NCBI GenBank assembly: GCA_905216075.1
Contig: CAJMSO010000021.1
Span: 1 to 13,855 of the forward strand
Origin: an uncultured bacterium
GTDB lineage: Bacteria > Actinomycetota > Coriobacteriia > Coriobacteriales > Coriobacteriaceae
DNA length: 13,855 bases
Direction: 5' to 3'
The notes beneath the pieces were generated by a model. That model was not told where the DNA came from. It made no database searches and saw only the letters and a list, made by a program, of their open reading frames with translations. Every line of letters starts with the position of its first letter. Position 1 is the first letter of the stretch. Both the position numbers and the translations under genes were made by a program. This document shows positions 1-5,190 of the stretch, piece by piece.

Positions 1-344
1 TGATTCTCGCTGGGGTTGCCGCGCCTGAGCTTCAGGTTGAGCTAACGCGACCGGGAAACGCTGGCTATTATCTAGCAGATTATGGTTGGCAGATGCCAGA
101 TGGGTCATGGGTGTTGGCAGAGCTGCATGGGCTAGATAAGTTTGAAGACGAAGCTCAAAATGATCCAGAGCAAGCGGCGGCAAAAACCTATCGAGCGGCC
201 CTCATGCGCGACGCGAACCTTCGCGCCATGGGCCACAACGTCATTCATTTCAAACTCTCGGACACCTACGACGTAGAATCGTTCGGTGCCATGATGCGCG
301 GTTACGGCATTCCGACAACAAGACACTATGCCGACTCCCGATAG
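1..344 (+). CDS. C-terminal part of a hypothetical protein with an endonuclease-like (DUF559/Vsr-like) end; 5' end outside window
   Basis: The reading frame is open from base 3 to the TAG at 342-344, giving 113 visible C-terminal residues; the start lies upstream of the window. The visible part has a strand-turn-strand region with PDGSWVLAELHG, then a helix rich in Lys, Arg and Asp (KTYRAALMRDANLRAMG) and a strand NVIHFKLSD. This order resembles the C-terminal fold of DUF559/Vsr-like endonuclease domains found behind AbiEi-type antitoxin domains in actinobacteria. There the pattern is 'DFxxxxxxxxxExDG ... Kxxx(D/E)xxLRxxGxxVxRF'. The likeness is by eye only. The N-terminal domain is not visible, so function is not assigned. 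The gene converges on the minus-strand PIN gene, with a large inverted repeat between them. Confidence 0.6.
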   Translation, partial: ILAGVAAPELQVELTRPGNAGYYLADYGWQMPDGSWVLAELHGLDKFEDEAQNDPEQAAAKTYRAALMRDANLRAMGHNVIHFKLSDTYDVESFGAMMRGYGIPTTRHYADSR

Positions 345-372
345 CGAAAACGTTTGCAGCCAACCTTTAATT

Positions 373-439
373 AGTTGCGGTGAAATACGGACTGTTGAGG
401 CCTTTAAAGGCATGAAACAGTCCGTATTTCACCGCAACT
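373..439. repeat. 24-bp perfect inverted repeat (long hairpin) between convergent genes
   Basis: The arms 373-396 and 416-439 are perfectly complementary over 24 bp. The 19-nt spacer 397-415 contains its own 12-bp palindrome (400-411, gcctttaaaggc), so the top of the hairpin can fold further. The element lies between the stop of the left gene (344) and the stop of the minus-strand PIN gene (455-457). Neither side has the run of T expected of a simple Rho-independent terminator: the plus side continues with taggagggg and the minus side with aattaaagg. It may still act as a bidirectional transcription stop or 3'-end protector, or be a copy of a dispersed palindromic repeat. Confidence 0.8.
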
Positions 440-454
440 TAGGAGGGGAAGGGG

Positions 455-931
455 TTAGCTGCGGGGGCGGTGGCGGAGCTTGTCAATGGTGGCGTCGGTG
501 CCGTGTCCGCGGGCGTCGGTGCTTCGGCTGCGGGCGTCGGCTGCGGTTTGGCGCTTGCGGCGGTAATCGATCATGCCTTGGATGATGGGCTTGCCAAAGC
601 TCACGACATCATCGTTGTAGATGGCGGTTCGGGCTGCGAGGAGGCAGTCGGTAAAGTCCATATGGGTCTTGCCAAAGAGTTTGATGGCAAGGGCGACAAC
701 GGTGGGCTCGTCGACCATGACATCATCGAGCAGCCTTTTCATGGCTGCAGCAATCTCAACGCGGGGAACCTTATAGACGTCGCGCAGCGTGACCACGACG
801 CGCGTGATGATTTCGGGGTAGACACGAGCGGTGCGCGTGGCGATGACCTTGGCGGCGCGCTGCGACAGAACTTCGTCGTCGTCAAGCAGGTAGCGCAGGA
901 TGACGGTCTCGTCGATGATGGTGCTACTCAT
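455..931 (-). CDS. PIN-domain protein, toxin of a toxin-antitoxin pair
   Basis: This 158-residue protein has the layout of a PIN (VapC-like) ribonuclease. It starts with the strand IIDETVILRYLLDDDE, where Asp7 is the first metal ligand. Then come a central acidic position (Glu40 in YPEIITRVV) and MDFTDCLLAA, where Asp92 and Asp95 match the usual DfxD ligands. The last canonical motif, TFD, reads SFGKP (residues 111-115), so one acidic residue is lost. The usual Asp-x-Asn after the first strand is Asp-Glu-Thr. Residues 124-158 form a basic tail outside the normal PIN length, with three heptads built around xxDAxxx. Its ATG overlaps the end of the antitoxin gene by 8 nt, typical of a translationally coupled TA operon. 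Known PIN toxins cleave tRNA, rRNA or mRNA; whether this one is active is uncertain because of the altered motifs. Confidence 0.75.
   Translation of the reverse strand: MSSTIIDETVILRYLLDDDEVLSQRAAKVIATRTARVYPEIITRVVVTLRDVYKVPRVEIAAAMKRLLDDVMVDEPTVVALAIKLFGKTHMDFTDCLLAARTAIYNDDVVSFGKPIIQGMIDYRRKRQTAADARSRSTDARGHGTDATIDKLRHRPRS
492..554. repeat. Degenerate 21-bp tandem repeat, three copies, inside the PIN gene
   Basis: Three units begin with gcgtcgg at 492, 513 and 534, a 21-bp period. Units 1 and 2 match at about 16 of 21 positions; unit 3 is more diverged. On the minus strand they encode the heptad-like series AADARSR, STDARGH, GTDATID (residues 130-150). Because 21 is a multiple of three, gain or loss of units would keep the frame. 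Confidence 0.65.
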
Positions 932-1247
932 GGATATCTACTTCCTCGGGACCCAAAATTGAATCGTCGCTTTCTGTGGCAAGATACTCAATCCAGGCAT
1001 TGCGCTCCTCGGAGCGGCGATTGGGGTCCCCATATGCTTTGAGCAGTCCATAGGCGGCCGTGCCGTCCTTGGAGCGCACGGCGACCGGCTGAAAGGGGAG
1101 CTTGCGCATCAAAATACTCTGCGCGACAAATAGACGGACAGCCTCGGCGAGCGATGTGCCCATGGCGTCGTAGAGACGCTCGGCATGCTGCTTGTCTTCC
1201 TCGCGAATGCGCACCTGCAGGATGGCTCGTTTTTGAGTCGATGACAT
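924..1247 (-). CDS. RelB/DinJ-like ribbon-helix-helix antitoxin
   Basis: The protein of 107 residues opens with an RHH DNA-binding segment (AILQVRIREEDKQHAERL, then GTSLAEAVRLFVAQSI) and the LPFQP motif that follows the fold in RelB/DinJ antitoxins. The C-terminal half is acidic (SDDSILGPEEVDIHE), as expected of the part that binds a basic toxin. The start is placed at the ATG at 1247: AGGGAGG on the minus strand (1254-1260) is 6 nt before it. The adjacent in-frame GTG at 1250 would leave only 3 nt. The stop TAG (924-926) lies inside the first codons of the PIN gene. In this family the antitoxin neutralises the toxin and represses its own promoter, which fits the palindrome upstream. RelB/DinJ proteins more often partner RelE/YafQ-type toxins, so a PIN partner is a mixed pairing. 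Confidence 0.8.
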   Translation of the reverse strand: MSSTQKRAILQVRIREEDKQHAERLYDAMGTSLAEAVRLFVAQSILMRKLPFQPVAVRSKDGTAAYGLLKAYGDPNRRSEERNAWIEYLATESDDSILGPEEVDIHE

Positions 1248-1253
1248 CACTGG

Positions 1254-1260
1254 CCTCCCT
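1254..1260 (-). promoter_or_regulatory. Ribosome-binding site that decides the antitoxin start
   Basis: The minus strand reads AGGGAGG here, 6 nt before the ATG at 1247 and only 3 nt before the GTG at 1250, so the ATG is preferred. Confidence 0.7.
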
Positions 1261-1297
1261 TATTGATCGTGCAATATGAATAGTCAAATACAGCTTC

Positions 1298-1311
1298 GGC
1301 TAATTATAGCC
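1298..1311 (-). promoter_or_regulatory. Probable -10 box and operator palindrome of the toxin-antitoxin operon
   Basis: On the minus strand the sequence GGCTATAATTAGCC carries a consensus TATAAT (plus-strand 1303-1308) flanked by the inverted arms GGCTA/TAGCC. It lies about 50 nt before the antitoxin ATG. No good -35 box is seen at the usual spacing. A palindrome overlapping the -10 box is what autoregulation by an RHH antitoxin would need, but binding is an inference. Confidence 0.45.
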
Positions 1312-1560
1312 AATCTTATAACCACTACTTTATTGCACTCGAGTAATTGAGTGTGAACTGTATTACAAACGTACTACATTCTTCGGAAGCGAGTGTGAAA
1401 TCCTTCTTCGGTGTACGCATGTAATACACTCACCTTTATAGCTTCTAGAGAATAATTCCAACCTGCCAAAACCCCTGCAATACACCCGTATTGCAGGGCC
1501 TATGCTCAAGTTTGCCCCCTGCAACTGCGTATATTTAACCTGTATATCGTTGGAGGAACT
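1312..1560. promoter_or_regulatory. AT-rich divergent intergenic region with repeated motifs; control region of the hydN-fdhF genes
   Basis: No gene is supported between 1248 and 1676. This part is much more AT-rich than the coding DNA. GAGTGTGAA occurs twice on the plus strand (1349-1357 and 1391-1399), exactly 42 bp apart, about four helical turns. TGTATTAC at 1359-1366 recurs inverted as GTAATACACTCAC at 1421-1433, and a similar GCAATACAC lies at 1478-1486. The layout suggests several binding sites for one regulator. I see no convincing sigma-54 -24/-12 element or E. coli FhlA-type site, and no strong sigma-70 promoter for the plus strand. Confidence 0.4.
1473..1498. repeat. 11-bp perfect hairpin in the intergenic region
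   Basis: The arms 1473-1483 and 1488-1498 (ccctgcaatac / gtattgcaggg) pair perfectly around the 4-nt loop accc. There is no T run after it on the plus strand. On the minus strand it is followed by ggttttgg, a weak T stretch. It could be an operator, since its arm contains the GCAATAC motif seen nearby, or a weak terminator. Confidence 0.55.
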
Positions 1561-1561
1561 C

Positions 1562-1652
1562 TATCGAAGTGCCTGTTTCGCCGCATGCACTCGATACGCC
1601 GATGCCGGACCACGGGCGGTCCGGGGCAACGTCGACAGGGTCTCTCCGGCAT
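1562..1652 (+). promoter_or_regulatory. Structured 5' leader of the hydN-like gene, riboswitch-like; identity uncertain
   Basis: Two adjacent hairpins can form. The first pairs 1562-1566 and 1568-1572 with 1592-1596 and 1587-1591 (A1567 bulged, 14-nt loop). The second region offers two competing pairings: ATGCCGG 1602-1608 with CCGGCAT 1646-1652, or CCGGACC 1605-1611 with GGTCCGG 1618-1624. The last arm ends 7 nt before the ribosome-binding site, a good position to control translation. The gene product acts with a molybdopterin enzyme, so a Moco riboswitch is one possibility; segments such as GACAGGG are only loosely suggestive. I cannot confirm the family by eye. Confidence 0.4.
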
Positions 1653-1659
1653 GGGATTC

Positions 1660-1666
1660 AGGAGGG
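1660..1666 (+). promoter_or_regulatory. Ribosome-binding site that decides the hydN-like start
   Basis: AGGAGGG lies 10 nt before the ATG at 1677 and only 1 nt before the in-frame GTG at 1668, so the ATG is chosen. A second in-frame GTG at 1569 has GGAGG about 13 nt upstream, but it would add residues unlike this family and fall within the structured leader. Confidence 0.6.
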
Positions 1667-1676
1667 AGTGAACAAC

Positions 1677-2195
1677 ATGGGCAATAAACGAGTCGTGGCT
1701 GATTCTTCACGCTGCATTGGGTGCCAAACCTGTATGGCGGCGTGCATCGAGGCGCACGATATTCCCGGCAACATCGCCGCACCTCGCTTGCGCGTAACGC
1801 GCACCTACGAGATCTCCGCGCCGGTGGCATGTCACCACTGCGAGGACGCTCCGTGCGCGAAGGCCTGTCCTACGGGCGCCTTGTTCTTTGATCCAAAGAA
1901 CCATCGTATCGGCGTCAACGAGGACAACTGCATCGGCTGCAAGAGCTGCGTTATGGCCTGCCCCTTTGGCGCCGTGAGCGTGGCGACCACGCAGGTCCCC
2001 GTCTTGATGGGCGACGTGCGCGTGGGTTCGCAGACTAAGAGCTTCGTGCTCAAGTGCGACCTGTGCGTGGACCGTCCCGGCGGTCCGGCGTGTGCCGAGG
2101 CGTGCCCGACCAAGGGCCTCACCCTGGTAGACGAGGAGCGCCTGGCAGAACTGACTGCCGAGCGTGCCCGCGCCACCATCGAAAACGAGGCGTAG
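1677..2195 (+). CDS. hydN: HydN-like electron-transfer protein with four [4Fe-4S] clusters
   Basis: This 172-residue protein is predicted to carry electrons from formate dehydrogenase in the cytoplasm. It has sixteen cysteines in the four groups of the HydN/HycB/HyfA family: C13-x2-C16-x2-C19-x3-C23, C52-x2-C55-x4-C60-x3-C64, C85-x2-C88-x2-C91-x3-C95 and C127-x2-C130-x8-C139-x3-C143. Each last cysteine but the first is followed by proline, and no extra domain is present. Length matches E. coli HydN (175 residues). It lies 76 nt upstream of fdhF in the same direction, as hydN is commonly linked to formate dehydrogenase genes. The paralogue hyfA follows fdhF, so this copy is more likely the dedicated FdhF partner or maturation helper and hyfA the hydrogenase-bound subunit. 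That split is an inference, and HycB-like naming would also be defensible. Confidence 0.85.
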   Translation: MGNKRVVADSSRCIGCQTCMAACIEAHDIPGNIAAPRLRVTRTYEISAPVACHHCEDAPCAKACPTGALFFDPKNHRIGVNEDNCIGCKSCVMACPFGAVSVATTQVPVLMGDVRVGSQTKSFVLKCDLCVDRPGGPACAEACPTKGLTLVDEERLAELTAERARATIENEA

Positions 2196-2232
2196 GCGGG
2201 TGGCCATACAGGCCCAATGATTGTCAAATAAG

Positions 2233-2248
2233 TACCGAGTATTCGGTA
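2233..2248 (+). repeat. Small intercistronic hairpin before fdhF
   Basis: TACCGA (2233-2238) and TCGGTA (2243-2248) pair around the loop GTAT. The hairpin ends 12 nt before the fdhF ribosome-binding site AGGAGGG (2261-2267). It may mark an RNA processing or stability site between hydN and fdhF; there is no T run, so it is not a terminator. Confidence 0.4.
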
Positions 2249-2271
2249 GCAGAGAAAGGAAGGAGGGTGTC

Positions 2272-4494
2272 ATGGAGAAGCATAAAGTGATCTGCCCGTA
2301 TTGCGGCGCCGGTTGCCAGTTTAACCTCCTGGTCCAAAACGGCCAGGTCGTGGGTACCGAACCGCTCAACGGCATCACCAATCAGGGCGAGCTGTGCCTT
2401 AAGGGCATGAGCGGCTACGACTTCATCAACGACACCAAGATCTTGACTCCTCGCGTACTGCACCCGATGATCCGTCGCACCAAGGGCGCGGATCTTGAGC
2501 GCGTAAGCTGGGACGAGGCACTGGATTTCACCGCATCTAAGATGCAGGCCATAATTGACGAATATGGTCCTAACGCTGTCATGACCACCGGCTCTTCGCG
2601 AGGCGGCGGCAATGAGGCGAACTACGTCATGCAGAAGTTTACGCGTGCGTGCATCGGCACCCACAGCGTAGACAACTGCGCCCGTACTTGACACGGCCCT
2701 ACTGTCCTCGGTCTGATGGACACGGTTGGTTCAGGTTGCATGTCATGCTCCATCCCCGGTATGGAGGATGCGGGCTGCATTTTCCTCTTCGGCTATAACC
2801 CTGCCGATTCGCACCCCATCGTCGCAAGGCGTATCGTGCGAGCCAAAGAAAAGGGTTGCAAGATCATCGTCGCCGACCCGCGCCATATCGAAACCGCGCG
2901 TATCGCCGATCTCTACCTTCCGATCAAGAACGGTTGCAATGTTGCGTTCCTCAACGCCTTTGCCAACTGTCTGGTCAACGATGGCCTCTACGACAAGGAA
3001 TTCGTCGCCGAGCACACGAACGGCTTTGACGAGTGGTGGGAGACCATCAAGAACTACACTCCCGAATCCGTACAGGACATCACGGGTGTCGAGCCCGCGT
3101 TGATCCACCAAGCTGCCGAGATGTACGCCACGGCGAAGCCCTCTGCCATCATTGGCTGGGGCATGGGCGTATGCCAGCAGAAGCAGAACCTGAAGACGGT
3201 GCACACCATCGCCTCCATCGCCTGCGTTGCCGGCCAGATCGGCAAACCCAATTCCGGCCTCGCGCCCGTGCGTGGCCAGAACAACGTCCAGGGCTCCTGC
3301 GATATGGGCATGCTGCCCAACCTGTACCCTGGCTACCAGAAGGTCACCGACCCGGCAGTGCGTGCCAAGTTTGCCAAGGCTTGGGGCGTGCCCGAGGAAA
3401 AGCTCCCGCTCGAGGAGGGCTACAAGCTCACCGACCTGGGCCACCTGGTCGACGAGGGCAAGGTGCACTGCTTCTACAACTACGGCGAGGACCCGGTCCA
3501 GACCGAGCCCGATTCGGCCGGTATGCGCAAGACGCTCTCCGAGCTGGATCTGTTCATTTGCCAGGACATCTTTATGACGCAGACGACCATGCTCGCCGAC
3601 GTCATCCTGCCTGCCACCTCTTGGGGCGAGCACGAGGGTGTCTTTACCGCATCCGACCGTAGCTTTCAGCACTTTGACGCGGCCGTTCCGCCCAAGGGCG
3701 AGTGCCGCCACGACTGGGAGATCTTCGCGGACCTGTCTACGCGTATGGGCTATCCCATGCACTACGACAACACCGAGCAGATCTGGAACGAGTGCATTAG
3801 CCTGTGCCCCAACTTTGTGGGCGCAACCTACGAGAAGATGGCTCCCGAGGGCGGTTACGCCCAGTGGCCCGTCAAGAGCACCGATGTGAACGACCACGGT
3901 ACGCCCGACATGTTCGCAGGCGGCAAGTTCACCACCAAGGACGGCCGCGCCAACCTGATGGCGCACGACTGGGAGGCGCCCTCCGAGCTTCCCGACGATG
4001 AGTACCCGCTCATCCTGTGCACCGTCCGCGAGGTCGGCCACTACAGCTGCCGCTCGATGACCGGCAACTGCAAGACGCTGGCACTGCTTGCCGACGAGCC
4101 CGGCTTTGTCCGCATGAATCCCGCGGACGCCCAGGCACGCGGCATCAAGAATGGCCACATCGTCTCGATCCACAGCCGCCGCGGCCAGGTATACAGCCGC
4201 GCCGACGTGAGCGACCGTATCAACAAGGGCACGGTTTATATGACCTACCAGTGGTGGATCGGCAAGTGCAACGAGCTGACCATGCACAAGGTCGACCCGG
4301 TCTCGCATACGCCCGAGGACAAGTTCTCCGCCTGCCAGGTCGACGCCATTGCCGACCAGGTTTGGGCAGAGGGCGAGGTGGAGCGTCAGTACACCGAGCT
4401 CAAGCAGGCTCTGGTCGACGCCGCCGCTCCCCAGGACGTTGAGCCTGGCGCCGCCAAGTTCGACGACGAGACGCACGTGAATCAAATCGTGTAG
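2272..4494 (+). CDS. fdhF: Formate dehydrogenase H, selenocysteine-containing (TGA at 2689-2691 read as Sec)
   Basis: This cytoplasmic molybdenum enzyme oxidises formate to CO2 and two electrons for the hydrogenlyase. It has 740 residues including selenocysteine; E. coli FdhF has 715. Cys8, Cys11, Cys15 and Cys42 bind the [4Fe-4S] cluster, and Lys44 lies between cluster and pterin; these positions are the same as in the E. coli enzyme. The in-frame TGA is codon 140, the E. coli Sec140 position, in the context NCART-U-HGP, so the catalytic His is residue 141. Arg334 in PVRGQNNVQG corresponds to the active-site Arg333. The frame after the TGA continues through GYNPADSHP and the C-terminal pterin-binding domain without a break to the TAG at 4492. 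The start ATG follows AGGAGGG (2261-2267). Annotation as two genes or a pseudogene would be wrong. Expression requires SelA, SelB and tRNA-Sec from elsewhere. Confidence 0.96.
2689..2722 (+). promoter_or_regulatory. Sec codon TGA and bacterial SECIS hairpin within fdhF
   Basis: Eleven nt after the TGA (2689-2691) a stem TGTCC (2703-2707) pairs with GGACA (2718-2722). It is extended by TC/GA (2708-2709 with 2715-2716), leaves T2717 bulged, and has the apical loop GGTCT (2710-2714). The loop bases and the distance match the E. coli fdhF SECIS, in which the apical GU and a bulged U are contacted by SelB. Here the bulge is on the 3' side, a small difference. Confidence 0.85.
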
Positions 4495-4515
4495 TCCCGT
4501 TCTCGTTGGCTTTTT

Positions 4516-4558
4516 GGGCCGGGCGTCCCGTACGTTCGGGAGCCCGGCCCGTTATTTT
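4516..4558 (+). terminator. Terminator-like hairpin between fdhF and hyfA
   Basis: GGGCCGGGC (4516-4524) pairs with GCCCGGCCC (4542-4550). Inside it TCCCG (4526-4530) pairs with CGGGA (4537-4541), with one bulged G at 4525 and the loop TACGTT. The tail GTTATTTT (4551-4558) gives a moderate U tract. It starts 21 nt after the fdhF stop and ends 14 nt before the hyfA ATG. It probably ends part of the hydN-fdhF transcript, with read-through or a nearby promoter supplying hyf. Confidence 0.75.
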
Positions 4559-4560
4559 GA

Positions 4561-4567
4561 AAGGAAG
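4561..4567 (+). promoter_or_regulatory. Ribosome-binding site that decides the hyfA start
   Basis: AAGGAAG lies 5 nt before the ATG at 4573. The in-frame GTG at 4567 overlaps this site and is therefore unlikely to be the start. Confidence 0.6.
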
Positions 4568-4572
4568 TGGGG

Positions 4573-5190
4573 ATGAACCGCTTCATCGACATCAACCCGG
4601 AGAGGTGCATCGGCTGCGGAACATGCCAGTCCGCCTGTGCCGACGCCCACCGGATGCAGGGTCTTCAGGATACGCCGCGCCTGGCGCTCGTGAAGACCGG
4701 CGGCATTTCGGCCGCTCTTGCCTGCCACCATTGCGAGGGTGCCCCCTGCGCCGAGGTCTGCCCGGTGAATGCCATCGAGCACGATGGCGATCGCATCCAC
4801 GTCAAGGAGCAGGAGTGCATCGGGTGCAGGCTGTGCGCCATCGCGTGCCCCTTCGGAGCCATCCATCCCGATGGCACGTCTATCGCCGGTGTCGCAGGCA
4901 TGTGCGACCCGACGCCTTCGTATCCTAAGTCCCTGAGCAGCCTGCTTACGTGGGCTCCTGGCCAGTACACCTGCGCTGTCAAGTGCGACCTGTGCGCCTT
5001 CGATCCGGACGGCCCGCATTGTGTGGCGGCGTGCCCCACCAAGGCGCTGACCGTCATGGGCGGCGCGGCCGATCGCGAACTCGACGAGGCCAAGCGCCTG
5101 CGCTCGATTGAAAACGGTCCGGTCGTCGACGTTACCGCTGTGGCCCAGGGCCTGTCCGAGAAAGCAGAAGGGAGCGTAAACAATGGATAG
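4573..5190 (+). CDS. hyfA: Hydrogenase-4 component A, four-cluster ferredoxin-like subunit
   Basis: HyfA is the peripheral electron carrier linking formate dehydrogenase to the hydrogenase arm. The 205 residues equal the length of E. coli HyfA. Four cysteine groups for [4Fe-4S] clusters are visible: C12/C15/C18/C22, C51/C54/C59/C63, C82/C85/C88/C92 and C138/C141/C150/C154. The insertion between the third and fourth groups includes SLLTWAPG, comparable to STLLDWVPG in E. coli HyfA, which distinguishes it from the shorter HydN. C111 and C134 are additional cysteines outside the cluster motifs. The gene opens the hyf operon directly after the terminator-like hairpin. Its last codons overlap the hyfB start by 8 nt, which suggests translational coupling. 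Confidence 0.92.
   Translation: MNRFIDINPERCIGCGTCQSACADAHRMQGLQDTPRLALVKTGGISAALACHHCEGAPCAEVCPVNAIEHDGDRIHVKEQECIGCRLCAIACPFGAIHPDGTSIAGVAGMCDPTPSYPKSLSSLLTWAPGQYTCAVKCDLCAFDPDGPHCVAACPTKALTVMGGAADRELDEAKRLRSIENGPVVDVTAVAQGLSEKAEGSVNNG

Noticed and set aside
373..439. Inverted repeat as a classical Rho-independent terminator or IS end
   Set aside because: There is no T tract on either strand, no transposase gene, and no target-site duplication visible beside it.
328..1042. Plus-strand open frames opposite the toxin-antitoxin genes
   Set aside because: The minus-strand frames carry recognisable PIN and RHH motifs, an 8-nt overlap and a good ribosome-binding site; the plus-strand frames show none of these.
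1263..1276. Possible FNR box (TTGATCGTGCAATA)
   Set aside because: Only the left half matches TTGAT; the right half does not resemble ATCAA.
1312..1676. Sigma-54 promoter or FhlA site expected by analogy with E. coli formate hydrogenlyase
   Set aside because: No GG-N10-GC element of the right form and no FhlA-type palindrome was found.
1502..1687. Small open frame in the hydN upstream region
   Set aside because: It has no ribosome-binding site and no family motif, and it overlaps the structured leader and the hydN start in another frame.
2689..2691. fdhF as a pseudogene broken by a nonsense codon
   Set aside because: The TGA is at the exact Sec position of the family, is followed by a SECIS hairpin, and the downstream frame is intact and fully homologous.
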